From the NCBI RefSeq assembly GCF_003732265.1, contig NZ_MOBK01000006.1:310001-374000 (forward strand): 64,000 nt of DNA, given 5' to 3'. The notes below the pieces were generated by a model that saw nothing but the letters and a program-made list of their open reading frames with translations, searched no databases and had not been told where the DNA came from. Shown here piece by piece: positions 7,979-16,517 of this stretch. The position numbers were made by a program, and so were the translations under genes. This stretch comes from Pseudomonas brassicacearum. GTDB taxonomy: Bacteria > Pseudomonadota > Gammaproteobacteria > Pseudomonadales > Pseudomonadaceae. Positions within the stretch are counted from its first letter, which is position 1; the number at the start of each line of letters is the position of its first letter.

Positions 7979-8757
7979 TGACTTACACCACCAATGAAAT
8001 GATGACCGTCGCCGCCGCTCGCCGTTTGAAGAACGGTTCGGTGTGCTTCGTCGGCATCGGCTTGCCGTCGAAAGCGGCCAACCTGGCGCGCCTGACGTCG
8101 TCGCCGGATGTGGTCCTGATCTACGAATCGGGTCCGATCGGCGCCAAGCCAAGCGTATTGCCGCTGTCGATTGGTGACGGTGAGCTGGCGGAAACCGCCG
8201 ACACCGTGGTCCCGACCGGTGAGATTTTTCGCTATTGGTTGCAGGGCGGGCGCATCGATGTCGGTTTCCTCGGCGCTGCGCAAGTCGACCGTTTCGGCAA
8301 CATCAACACCACCGTGGTCGGCGATTACCACGCGCCGAAGGTGCGCCTGCCGGGTGCCGGTGGCGCGCCGGAGATTGCCGGTTCGGCCAAAAGTGTACTG
8401 ATCATCCTCAAGCAGTCAGCGCGCTCTTTCGTCGACAAGCTCGACTTCATTACCTCGGTCGGCCATGGCGAGGGCGGCGATTCGCGCAAGCGTCTGGGTC
8501 TGCCGGGCGCAGGGCCAGTCGGCATCATTACCGACCTGTGCATCATGGAACCGGAAGCCGGCACCCATGAATTTGTGGTCACCGCGTTGCACCCTGGCGT
8601 GACCCGTGAGCAAGTGGTTGCCGCCACCGGTTGGCCGATTCGTTTCGCTGACACGGTTGAAAACACCGCCGAGCCGACCGAAGTCGAATTGAAGGCGCTG
8701 CGGGATCTTGAAGCCCGCACCGCCGCCGCTCATGGCCAAGCACCCGGAGAAGCCTGA
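7978..8757 (+). CDS. pcaJ: 3-oxoadipate CoA-transferase subunit B (long CatJ-like form)
   Basis: The 259-residue beta subunit partnering the gene before it. [10 protein letters not shown] at residues 49-58 matches the active-site glutamate segment of glutaconate-type CoA-transferases, making Glu50 the likely residue that carries CoA. The [18 protein letters not shown] segment follows near 165. The gene overlaps both neighbours by one base (TAATG before, TGATG after), so pcaI, pcaJ and pcaF form a tightly coupled unit. The family is assigned by recall; the substrate is inferred from the pca context. Confidence 0.9.
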   Translation: MTYTTNEMMTVAAARRLKNGSVCFVGIGLPSKAANLARLTSSPDVVLIYESGPIGAKPSVLPLSIGDGELAETADTVVPTGEIFRYWLQGGRIDVGFLGAAQVDRFGNINTTVVGDYHAPKVRLPGAGGAPEIAGSAKSVLIILKQSARSFVDKLDFITSVGHGEGGDSRKRLGLPGAGPVGIITDLCIMEPEAGTHEFVVTALHPGVTREQVVAATGWPIRFADTVENTAEPTEVELKALRDLEARTAAAHGQAPGEA

Positions 8758-9959
8758 TGCGTGACGTTTATATCTGCGACGCCATTCGCACCCCCATCGG
8801 CCGTTTCGGCGGTGGTCTGTCGGCCGTTCGCGCGGACGACCTGGCCGCCGTGCCGATCAAGGCGCTGATGGAACGCAACCCGTCGGTGGACTGGACGGCA
8901 GTGGACGAGGTGTTCCTCGGCTGCGCCAACCAGGCCGGTGAAGACAACCGTAACGTGGCGCGCATGGCGCTGCTGCTGGCCGGGCTGCCGGAAAGCATTC
9001 CCGGTGTCACGCTCAATCGCCTGTGCGCGTCGGGCATGGACGCCATCGGCACGGCGTTCCGCGCCATCGCCAGCGGTGAAATGGAGCTGGCGATTGCCGG
9101 CGGCGTCGAGTCGATGTCCCGCGCACCGTTCGTGATGGGCAAGGCCGATGCCGCGTTCTCGCGCAACATGAAGCTGGAAGACACCACCATTGGCTGGCGT
9201 TTCATCAACCCGTTGATGAAAGCGCAATACGGTGTGGATGCGATGCCGCAGACCGCCGACAACGTGGCCGACGATTACCAAGTCTCCCGCGAAGACCAGG
9301 ACGCTTTCGCGCTGCGCAGCCAGCAGCGCACCGCCGCCGCGCAAGCTGCCGGATTTTTCGCTGAAGAAATCGTCGAAGTGCGAGTTGCGCACAAGAAGGG
9401 TGAAACGGTCGTGACGCAGGATGAACATCCTCGTGGCGATACCACACTAGAGATGTTGGCCAAACTCAAACCAGTCAACGGCCCCGACAAAACCGTCACC
9501 GCCGGTAATGCTTCGGGCGTCAACGACGGTGCGGCGGCGTTGATTCTGGCCTCGGCCGAAGCCGTGAAAAAACACGGCCTCACCGCCCGCGCTAAAGTGC
9601 TGGGTATGGCGAGCGCCGGTGTCGCCCCACGGGTGATGGGCATCGGCCCGGTCCCGGCGGTGCGCAAACTGACTGAGCGTCTCGGCGTGGCGGTCAGCGA
9701 TTTCGACGTGATCGAACTCAACGAGGCCTTCGCCAGCCAAGGCTTGGCGGTGCTGCGCGAACTGGGCATCGCCGACGACGCGGCTCAGGTCAACCCGAAC
9801 GGTGGCGCCATTGCCTTGGGCCATCCGCTGGGCATGAGCGGTGCGCGCCTGGTCCTGACCGCGTTGCATCAATTGGAAAAAACCGGCGGCAAGAAAGGCC
9901 TGGCGACCATGTGCGTCGGCGTCGGCCAGGGTCTGGCCCTGGCGATCGAACGCGTCTGA
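8757..9959 (+). CDS. pcaF: 3-oxoadipyl-CoA thiolase PcaF
   Basis: A 400-residue thiolase that cleaves beta-ketoadipyl-CoA with CoA into succinyl-CoA and acetyl-CoA, the last pathway step. The nucleophile Cys90 lies in [11 protein letters not shown], the catalytic His in [20 protein letters not shown], and the second catalytic cysteine, Cys386, in CVGVGQG. Length and motifs are exactly those of the PcaF/PaaJ group. The start overlaps the stop of pcaJ (TGATG). PaaJ of phenylacetate degradation does the same chemistry, but the location within pca genes decides the name. Confidence 0.94.
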   Translation: MRDVYICDAIRTPIGRFGGGLSAVRADDLAAVPIKALMERNPSVDWTAVDEVFLGCANQAGEDNRNVARMALLLAGLPESIPGVTLNRLCASGMDAIGTAFRAIASGEMELAIAGGVESMSRAPFVMGKADAAFSRNMKLEDTTIGWRFINPLMKAQYGVDAMPQTADNVADDYQVSREDQDAFALRSQQRTAAAQAAGFFAEEIVEVRVAHKKGETVVTQDEHPRGDTTLEMLAKLKPVNGPDKTVTAGNASGVNDGAAALILASAEAVKKHGLTARAKVLGMASAGVAPRVMGIGPVPAVRKLTERLGVAVSDFDVIELNEAFASQGLAVLRELGIADDAAQVNPNGGAIALGHPLGMSGARLVLTALHQLEKTGGKKGLATMCVGVGQGLALAIERV

Positions 9960-9996
9960 CACGCCGCGTCGACAAATAAGAACAGAGGAAAGCGCA

Positions 9997-10701
9997 ATGA
10001 CTGACAAGCCTGGTTATCGTCGTCCGCAGGAAGGCACTCAGCCGGAATACCTGCACCCGACGTATCAATCCACCAACCTTCGCTCGCCGTCCAAACCGTT
10101 GGTGTTTCTGCCCCATTCGCTGTCGGAAATCACCGGTCCTACCATCGGTGCCGAACGCGTCAACGAGAAGGACAACGACCTGACCGTTCAGCACAAGGGC
10201 GAGCCGCTGGGTGAACGCATCATCATTCACGGCCGTGTGCTTGATGAAAACGGTCTGCCGGTGCCGGGGATTCTGGTGGAGATCTGGCAGGCCAACGCCG
10301 CCGGTCGCTACAACCATGCCCGCGACCTGCACGACGCGCCGCTGGACCCGAACTTCACCGGCACCGGCCGCACCGTGACCGATGCCGATGGCTGGTATCA
10401 ATTCCAGACCATCAAGCCTGGCGCCTATCCATGGGGCAACCACCACAACGCGTGGCGCCCGGCGCACATCCATTTCTCGTTGTTCGGGCCGAGCATTCTG
10501 ACGCGGCTGGTCACGCAGATGTATTTCCCGGGCGACCCGCTGCTGGCCTACGACCCGATCTACAACTGCGTGCCGGACACCAGCGCCAAAGAGCGCTTGA
10601 TCGCCACGTTCGATCTGGAAAAAACCGTCCCTTCCTACGCCCTCGGTTATCGCTGGGACATCGTCTTGCGCGGCCGCGACGCCACGCCGATGGAGAAATA
10701 A
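9997..10701 (+). CDS. pcaH: Protocatechuate 3,4-dioxygenase beta chain PcaH
   Basis: The 234-residue iron-bearing subunit of the intradiol ring-cleaving enzyme converting protocatechuate to 3-carboxy-cis,cis-muconate. The four Fe(III) ligands are recognisable: Tyr105 (AAGRYNH), Tyr144 (PGAYPWGN), His157 and His159 (RPAHIHF). These correspond to the P. putida ligands, shifted by three. ATG at 9997 has AGAGGAA upstream. The gene is separated from pcaG by one base, so the two subunits are made together. It stands inside the pca cluster rather than at a separate locus as in P. putida. Confidence 0.95.
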   Translation: MTDKPGYRRPQEGTQPEYLHPTYQSTNLRSPSKPLVFLPHSLSEITGPTIGAERVNEKDNDLTVQHKGEPLGERIIIHGRVLDENGLPVPGILVEIWQANAAGRYNHARDLHDAPLDPNFTGTGRTVTDADGWYQFQTIKPGAYPWGNHHNAWRPAHIHFSLFGPSILTRLVTQMYFPGDPLLAYDPIYNCVPDTSAKERLIATFDLEKTVPSYALGYRWDIVLRGRDATPMEK

Positions 10702-10702
10702 G

Positions 10703-11269
10703 ATGACGCTGAACGCGACCACGTCCCACACCGTCGGGCCGTATTACCACATCGGCTTGACCTGGCTGAACCGCGAAGACCTGACTGTCGAACAAACCCT
10801 TGGCGAGCGCGTGGCGATCACCGGGCAAGTCATCGATGGCAACGGCGATGTCGTCAACGACGCGATGCTGGAAGTCTGGCAGGCCAACGCGGCCGGCAAG
10901 TACGACCATCCGGAAGACGATCAGGACAAACCGCTGGACCCGAACTTCGAAGGCTTTGGACGGGTGCCGGTGGACGCCGAAGGGCGTTTCCGTTTCACCA
11001 CGATCAAGCCGGGCACGGTTGAAGGCCTGAAAGGCTCGACCCAGGCGCCGCACCTGGTGGTGCTGGTGTTTGCCCGCGGGTTGGTGAAGCATTTGCTGAC
11101 GCGGATTTACTTTGAGGGTGAAGCGGCGAATGTGTCGGATCCGTTGCTGGAGTGCGTACCGGCCGAGCGTCGCGGTACGTTGCTGGCGAAGCAGGATGCG
11201 TCCGGTGTTTATCAGTGGAATGTGATCCTGCAAGGCACTGATGCCGAGACGGTGTTCTTCGACTACTGA
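10703..11269 (+). CDS. pcaG: Protocatechuate 3,4-dioxygenase alpha chain PcaG
   Basis: The 188-residue alpha subunit, which shares the intradiol dioxygenase fold but lacks the full iron ligand set and helps shape the active site. TVGPYYHIGL at the N-terminus and GKYDHPEDDQDKPLDPNFEG fit the family. The start lies one base after the pcaH stop. A REPIN follows 15 bp past the stop and probably ends this transcript or separates it from pcaT. Confidence 0.94.
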   Translation: MTLNATTSHTVGPYYHIGLTWLNREDLTVEQTLGERVAITGQVIDGNGDVVNDAMLEVWQANAAGKYDHPEDDQDKPLDPNFEGFGRVPVDAEGRFRFTTIKPGTVEGLKGSTQAPHLVVLVFARGLVKHLLTRIYFEGEAANVSDPLLECVPAERRGTLLAKQDASGVYQWNVILQGTDAETVFFDY

Positions 11270-11284
11270 TCGAACACTGTTCCC

Positions 11285-11378
11285 CTGTGGGAGCGAGCCT
11301 GCTCGCGATCGCGGAGTGTCATTCAGCATTGATGGCACTGATACACCGCTATCGCGAGCAGGCTCACTCCTACAGGGG
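11285..11378. repeat. REPIN between pcaG and pcaT
   Basis: Inverted REP pair, CTGTGGGAGCGAGCCTGCTC to the right and GAGCAGGCTCACTCCTACAG returning, with about 45 bp between. The left copy has GCGAG and the right GTGAG in the variable part of the stem. Confidence 0.85.
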
Positions 11379-11454
11379 GCAGTATTGCCATCTGGGGAAC
11401 AGGACTGTTGCGAAGTGTGTCTAGACTCTCACTGTCCCCATTGAGTGAAAAACA

Positions 11455-12759
11455 ATGACAACGACTGCTGCTTCAACAGAACACTACACCGGCGAAGAGC
11501 GCAGCAAGCGTATCTTCGCCATTGTCGGCGCCTCGTCCGGCAATCTCGTGGAATGGTTCGACTTCTACGTCTACGCCTTTTGCGCGATCTATTTCGCCCC
11601 GGCCTTTTTCCCCTCCGACAACCCCACGGTGCAGTTGGTCAACACCGCCGGCGTGTTCGCCGCCGGGTTCCTGATGCGCCCCATCGGCGGCTGGATTTTC
11701 GGCCGGGTGGCGGACAAGCACGGGCGCAAGAACTCGATGATGATCTCGATTCTGATGATGTGCTTCGGTTCGTTGTTGATCGCTTTCCTGCCGACCTACA
11801 AGGACATCGGCGTCTGGGCGCCAGTCTTGTTGCTGTTCGCGCGTTTGATTCAAGGGTTGTCGGTGGGCGGCGAGTACGGCACCACCGCGACCTACATGAG
11901 TGAAGTCGCGCTCAAGGGCCAGCGAGGCTTTTTCGCCTCGTTCCAGTACGTGACGCTGATTGGCGGACAATTGCTGGCGGTGTCGCTGGTGGTGATCCTG
12001 CAACAGTTCCTCAGTGAAGATGAGCTGCGTGCCTACGGCTGGCGGATTCCGTTTGTGGTCGGTGCGGCGGCCGCGTTGATTTCGCTGTTCCTGCGCCGTT
12101 CGCTGAAAGAAACCAGCAGCAAGGAAATGCGCGAAAACAAGGACGCCGGCAGTATCGCAGCGCTGTTCCGCGACCATAAAGCCGCGTTCATTACCGTGCT
12201 CGGTTACACCGCCGGTGGCTCGCTGATTTTCTACACCTTCACCACGTACATGCAGAAATACCTGGTGAACACCGCCGGCATGCAGGCCAAGACCGCCAGC
12301 TACATCATGACCGGCGCGCTGTTCCTTTATATGTGCATGCAGCCGTTGTTCGGCATGCTCGCCGACAAGATCGGCCGGCGTAATTCGATGCTCTGGTTTG
12401 GCGCCCTCGGGACCTTGTGCACCGTGCCGATTCTGTTGAGCCTGAAAAGTGTCAGCAGTCCGTTCCTGGCCTTTGTGCTGATTACCGTGGCGCTGGCGAT
12501 CGTGAGTTTCTACACCTCGATCAGTGGCTTGGTGAAAGCCGAGATGTTCCCGCCGGAAGTGCGCGCCCTCGGCGTTGGCCTTGCCTACGCGGTGGCCAAT
12601 GCGATCTTCGGTGGTTCGGCGGAATACGTGGCCCTGAGCCTGAAAGCCGTGGGCATGGAAAACTCCTTCTACTGGTACGTTACGGTGATGATGGCGGTGG
12701 CCTTCCTGTTCAGTTTGCGTCTGCCGAAGCAGGCGAAGTATTTGCACCACGACCTCTGA
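11455..12759 (+). CDS. pcaT: MFS dicarboxylate/beta-ketoadipate permease PcaT
   Basis: A 434-residue inner-membrane symporter of the metabolite:H+ (MHS) branch, to which alpha-ketoglutarate permease KgtP belongs. The N-terminal [14 protein letters not shown], the loop [17 protein letters not shown] and [17 protein letters not shown] are hallmark segments. PcaT is known in P. putida as the beta-ketoadipate permease, located directly before pcaB, which is also the case here. ATG at 11455 has only a weak ribosome-binding site (GTGAAAAAC). It should let the cell take up the pathway intermediate from outside. Confidence 0.88.
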   Translation: MTTTAASTEHYTGEERSKRIFAIVGASSGNLVEWFDFYVYAFCAIYFAPAFFPSDNPTVQLVNTAGVFAAGFLMRPIGGWIFGRVADKHGRKNSMMISILMMCFGSLLIAFLPTYKDIGVWAPVLLLFARLIQGLSVGGEYGTTATYMSEVALKGQRGFFASFQYVTLIGGQLLAVSLVVILQQFLSEDELRAYGWRIPFVVGAAAALISLFLRRSLKETSSKEMRENKDAGSIAALFRDHKAAFITVLGYTAGGSLIFYTFTTYMQKYLVNTAGMQAKTASYIMTGALFLYMCMQPLFGMLADKIGRRNSMLWFGALGTLCTVPILLSLKSVSSPFLAFVLITVALAIVSFYTSISGLVKAEMFPPEVRALGVGLAYAVANAIFGGSAEYVALSLKAVGMENSFYWYVTVMMAVAFLFSLRLPKQAKYLHHDL

Positions 12760-12804
12760 TCTTTCCGCGCGGGCCTGACGGGCCCGCGCCTTCAAGGACT
12801 GTTT

Positions 12805-14169
12805 ATGAACGATCGACCGGGCAATCAATTGTTCGATGCCTATTTCACTGCCCGCGATATGCGTGAGGTGTTCTGCGATCAGGGCCGCGTGCAGGCCATG
12901 CTCGACTTCGAAGCCGCGCTGGCCCGGGCCGAGGCGCGTGTCGGGTTGATCCCGCAAACCGCTGTCGCTTCGATTGAAGCGGCGTGTCAGGCCGGGCATT
13001 ACGACTTCGCCGCCCTCGGCGAGGCGATTGCCACGGCGGGCAACTCCGCCATTCCATTGGTCAAGGCGTTGGGTAAACAGATCGCGGCCAGCGATGCCGA
13101 AGCCGAGCGCTATGTGCATTTGGGCGCGACCAGCCAGGATGTGATGGACACCGGTCTGGTGTTGCAACTGCGTCAGGCACTGGCCCTGATCGAAAGCGAT
13201 CTAGCGCAACTGGGCGACACCCTCGCCACTCAAGCCAAGCGTTATGTCGCCACGCCGTTGGCCGGACGCACCTGGTTGCAGCACGCCACACCGGTCACCC
13301 TCGGCATGAAAATCGCCGGTTGGCTGGGCGCGGTGACCCGCAGCCGTCAGCGCTTGCAGGAGCTCAAACCGCGGCTGCTGGTGCTGCAATTCGGCGGTGC
13401 TTCGGGAACCCTGGCCGCCCTCGGCGCGCAAGCGATGCCGATTGCCGAAGCGCTGGCCGGCGAGTTGCAACTGAGCTTGCCGGATCAGCCTTGGCACACC
13501 CAACGTGATCGTCTGGTGGAGTTCGGTTCGGTACTGGGATTGATCGCCGGCAGCCTCGGCAAACTCGGTCGCGACATCAGTCTGTTGATGCAAACCGAGG
13601 CGGGCGAAGTGTTCGAACCCTCGGCGCCGGGCAAGGGCGGCTCTTCGACCATGCCGCACAAGCGCAACCCGGTGGGCGCAGCGGTGCTGATCGGTGCGGC
13701 GACTCGGGTTCCCGGTTTGCTCTCGACGCTCTTCAGCGCCATGCCGCAGGAACACGAGCGCAGCCTCGGTCTATGGCATGCCGAATGGGAAACCCTGCCG
13801 GAGATTTGCTGCCTGGTGTCCGGCAGCCTCAAGCAAGCCTTGCTGGTGGCGCAGGGGCTGGAAGTGGATGCGGCTCGCATGGCGCGCAACCTCGATTTGA
13901 CTCAAGGCCTGGTGCTGGCCGAAGCGGTGAGCATCGTCCTCGCCCAACGGGTCGGCCGCGACACCGCGCATCATCTGCTGGAACGCTGCTGCAAACGTGC
14001 GGTGGCTGAACAGCGGCATCTGCGCGCCGTCCTGGGTGACGAGCCGCAAGTGACCGCTGAGCTTTCGGCGGCTGAACTCGATCATTTGCTGGACCCCGCC
14101 CATTATCTCGGCCAGGCACAGACCTGGGTCGAGCGGGCGGTGGCTGAACATTCTGCGTTGACTGCCTGA
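12805..14169 (+). CDS. pcaB: 3-carboxy-cis,cis-muconate cycloisomerase PcaB
   Basis: A 454-residue member of the fumarase/aspartase superfamily that closes 3-carboxymuconate to gamma-carboxymuconolactone. The superfamily signature GKGGSSTMPHKRNPVGA lies near residue 275, and GATSQDVMDTGL near residue 108 contributes to the active site. Length is typical for PcaB. The start at 12805 follows CAAGGACTG. It is followed by pcaD after 11 bp, so pcaB, pcaD and pcaC are one unit. Confidence 0.95.
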   Translation: MNDRPGNQLFDAYFTARDMREVFCDQGRVQAMLDFEAALARAEARVGLIPQTAVASIEAACQAGHYDFAALGEAIATAGNSAIPLVKALGKQIAASDAEAERYVHLGATSQDVMDTGLVLQLRQALALIESDLAQLGDTLATQAKRYVATPLAGRTWLQHATPVTLGMKIAGWLGAVTRSRQRLQELKPRLLVLQFGGASGTLAALGAQAMPIAEALAGELQLSLPDQPWHTQRDRLVEFGSVLGLIAGSLGKLGRDISLLMQTEAGEVFEPSAPGKGGSSTMPHKRNPVGAAVLIGAATRVPGLLSTLFSAMPQEHERSLGLWHAEWETLPEICCLVSGSLKQALLVAQGLEVDAARMARNLDLTQGLVLAEAVSIVLAQRVGRDTAHHLLERCCKRAVAEQRHLRAVLGDEPQVTAELSAAELDHLLDPAHYLGQAQTWVERAVAEHSALTA

Positions 14170-14180
14170 AGGAGATTGCT

Positions 14181-14969
14181 GTGGCTTTCGTACAACTCGC
14201 CGAGGGCGAACTGCATTACCAATTGGATGGCCCGAAAGATGCGCCGGTACTGGTGCTGTCCAACTCGCTGGGCACCGACCTGCACATGTGGGACGCGCAG
14301 ATGGCGGCGTTCACCGAACATTTCCGGGTGCTGCGTTTCGACACCCGTGGCCACGGTCAATCGCTGGTGACGCCGGGGCCGTACAGCATCGAGCAACTGG
14401 GCCGCGACGTCCTGGCACTGCTGGACGCGTTGCACATTGAGCGTGCGCATTTCTGCGGATTGTCCATGGGCGGTTTGATCGGCCAATGGCTGGGAATCAA
14501 CGCCGCTGATCGACTGAACAAACTGGTGGTGTGCAACACCGCGGCGAAAATCGGCGATCCGTCGATCTGGAATCCACGCATTGAAACGGTTCTGCGTGAC
14601 GGTCCGGCCGCGATGGTTGCACTGCGTGATGCCTCGATTGCGCGCTGGTTTACTCCGGATTTTGCTGCCGCCAATCCGTCTGCCGCGAAGCGAATCACCG
14701 ACATGCTCGCCGCTACGTCGCCTGAAGGCTATGCAGCCAATTGCGCAGCCGTGCGGGATGCCGATTTCCGTGATCAGTTGTCGTCGATCAAGGCGCCGCT
14801 GCTGGTGATCGCCGGCACCGAAGACGCAGTGACTCCGCCGTCCGGCGGGCACTTCATTCAAGAGCACGTGCCGGGCGCCGAATACGCCGAGTTCTATGCC
14901 GCGCATTTGTCCAACGTCCAGGCCGGCGCTGCGTTCAGCGCGCGGGTGTTGGCGTTTTTGTCAGCTTAA
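14181..14969 (+). CDS. pcaD: 3-oxoadipate enol-lactonase PcaD
   Basis: A 262-residue alpha/beta-hydrolase that opens beta-ketoadipate enol-lactone to beta-ketoadipate. The nucleophile elbow GLSMGG places Ser95 in the active site; the acid/base residues lie in GTEDAVTPP and in the C-terminal AAHLSNVQAG. The start is a GTG at 14181, supported by AAGGAGA directly upstream and by alignment from memory with PcaD (MAFVQLAEGELHY). It sits between pcaB and pcaC with 11 and 13 bp gaps. Confidence 0.94.
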   Translation: MAFVQLAEGELHYQLDGPKDAPVLVLSNSLGTDLHMWDAQMAAFTEHFRVLRFDTRGHGQSLVTPGPYSIEQLGRDVLALLDALHIERAHFCGLSMGGLIGQWLGINAADRLNKLVVCNTAAKIGDPSIWNPRIETVLRDGPAAMVALRDASIARWFTPDFAAANPSAAKRITDMLAATSPEGYAANCAAVRDADFRDQLSSIKAPLLVIAGTEDAVTPPSGGHFIQEHVPGAEYAEFYAAHLSNVQAGAAFSARVLAFLSA

Positions 14970-14982
14970 TAAGGGGATGGTT

Positions 14983-15375
14983 GTGGACGAAAAACAACGT
15001 TACGACGAGGGCATGAAAGTCCGTCGCGCAGTACTCGGCGACGCTCACGTCGACCGCAGCCTGACCACCCTGACCGAGTTCAACTCGGAATTTCAGGAGA
15101 TGATCACCCGCCACGCCTGGGGTGATATCTGGACCCGCCTGGGCCTGCCGCGCCATACCCGCAGCCTGATCACCATTGCCATGCTGATCGGCATGAACCG
15201 CAACGAAGAACTGAAACTGCACCTGCGCGCCGCCGCCAACAACGGCGTGACCCGTGGCGAGATCAAGGAAGTGATCATGCAGAGCGCGATCTACTGCGGC
15301 ATCCCGGCGGCGAATGCGACGTTCCATTTGGCGGAGTCGGTTTGGGATGAGTTGGGGGTTGAGTCTCGGGAGTAA
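14983..15375 (+). CDS. pcaC: 4-carboxymuconolactone decarboxylase PcaC
   Basis: A 130-residue AhpD-fold enzyme that decarboxylates gamma-carboxymuconolactone to the enol-lactone used by PcaD. The sequence from the GTG at 14983 (V/M-DEKQRYDEGMKVRRAVLGDAH) matches PcaC from memory; an ATG two codons earlier (14977) is a possible alternative. AAGGGGA lies at a good distance upstream of the GTG. HAWGDIWTR and HLRAAANNGVTRGEI are typical segments. It is the last enzyme gene of the cluster. Confidence 0.94.
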   Translation: MDEKQRYDEGMKVRRAVLGDAHVDRSLTTLTEFNSEFQEMITRHAWGDIWTRLGLPRHTRSLITIAMLIGMNRNEELKLHLRAAANNGVTRGEIKEVIMQSAIYCGIPAANATFHLAESVWDELGVESRE

Positions 15376-15403
15376 AATTCGCTTTTTTTGGGGTCAGTGC
15401 TGA

Positions 15404-15496
15404 CGCCTTCGCGAGCAAGCCCGCTCCCACATTTAGACCGCATTCTCCCTGGGAGAACTCGTTCAACTGTGGGAGCGAGCCTGCTCGCGATAGCGA
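15404..15496. repeat. REPIN after pcaC
   Basis: Inverted REP pair: CTTCGCGAGCAAGCCCGCTC at the left and GAGCGAGCCTGCTCGCGATA at the right, with internal inverted segment CTCCC-TGGGAG. It lies between the convergent pcaC and the Tam-like gene and may act as terminator for both. Confidence 0.85.
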
Positions 15497-15505
15497 TGCC
15501 ATGGC

Positions 15506-16321
15506 TTACACAGTAGCCACAATGAAAACCCGCTTGAACGGAAACAACGTGTGCCCATCCCCCTCCCGCGGATATTGCGCATGCACCCGCATCATGAAGT
15601 GATAGATGAACCTCGCCTGTTCGTCATCCTTCAATCCCTGCATTACCTCCCTTAACGCCGACACCTTGATCCAGTCATAAATCGGCGACTTGCCGTCAAC
15701 CACCTGTAGCTGCTCGGTTTCCCAGATATCCAGCGTGGCACAGAGCGGCGCCAGCAATCGGTAGTAGTCCTCCAACGACAACAGTGGCCGCCGGGCCATG
15801 GTTTCGCGCAACTGCGGTGTGCCCAACGGCTGACCGTTGTGGCCGCCATCGTCGAGGGTTTCGAGCATCAGCTGATACCAAGGCGCATCCCGCCAGTCAG
15901 GCATGTGCGCCGCCAGACAACCGCCCGGGTCGAGGTGTTTGAGCAATCGGGGCAACAACCTTTGATGATCGTCGATGAAGTGCAGTACGGCGGCGGCAAA
16001 CAGTAGGTCGGCAGGGTGTTCAGGCTGCCAGTTTTGCAGGTCGCACTGCTTCCAGTGGGCCCTGATCGGCAAGGCTCTGGCCTCCTCGAGCATTTGCTCC
16101 GAACTGTCGATACCCATCAAGTGCGCGCGGGGCCAGCGCTTGGCCAGCACCTGAGTCGCAATGCCGGTGCCGCAACCCAGGTCGTAGATGCGCTTCGGGT
16201 TTTTGATGTCGACACGGTCGAGCAATTCGTTGACGGGGCGTTGCCTGAGGCGGGAAAACTGCTGGTATGCCTTGGCGTCCCAGTCGCTTTGGACGGGAGC
16301 TGATTGCAGTGGGGTGATCAT
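15506..16321 (-). CDS. Trans-aconitate 2-methyltransferase-like SAM methyltransferase
   Basis: A 271-residue class I SAM-dependent methyltransferase. Motif I is DLGCGTG at residues 47-53, followed by MGIDSSEQML for ribose binding, and the C-terminus FKRVFIVATV resembles that of Tam. Tam methylates trans-aconitate, an inhibitor of aconitase. A second, closer Tam homologue occurs in this window at 58175-58945, so this one may have another substrate; its position beside pcaB/pcaC makes a carboxymuconate-like acid conceivable, which is only inference. It is convergent to pcaC and separated from it by a REPIN. Confidence 0.75.
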   Translation of the reverse strand: MITPLQSAPVQSDWDAKAYQQFSRLRQRPVNELLDRVDIKNPKRIYDLGCGTGIATQVLAKRWPRAHLMGIDSSEQMLEEARALPIRAHWKQCDLQNWQPEHPADLLFAAAVLHFIDDHQRLLPRLLKHLDPGGCLAAHMPDWRDAPWYQLMLETLDDGGHNGQPLGTPQLRETMARRPLLSLEDYYRLLAPLCATLDIWETEQLQVVDGKSPIYDWIKVSALREVMQGLKDDEQARFIYHFMMRVHAQYPREGDGHTLFPFKRVFIVATV

Positions 16322-16517
16322 GAGGTGGTCCTCTGGTGATCAAGGCGTGTCTTCCGATGACAACCTGGTTCAAGTCTTGCGGACCAACATCAACAGATAA
16401 CGGAAGTGAGGAGGGTTGGAATTCACCTGAGTCCTGCCAGGTTTTGTCACTGTAATTGACCGTCGCCAAAGCGCCAGCCAGCCTGACCGGCGGCGCTCCC
16501 ACATGTTTGGTCCGTGT

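Noticed and set aside
11473..13167. A 564-codon minus-strand open frame across pcaT and the pcaB start
   Set aside because: It is antisense to two well-recognised pca genes and shows no domain.
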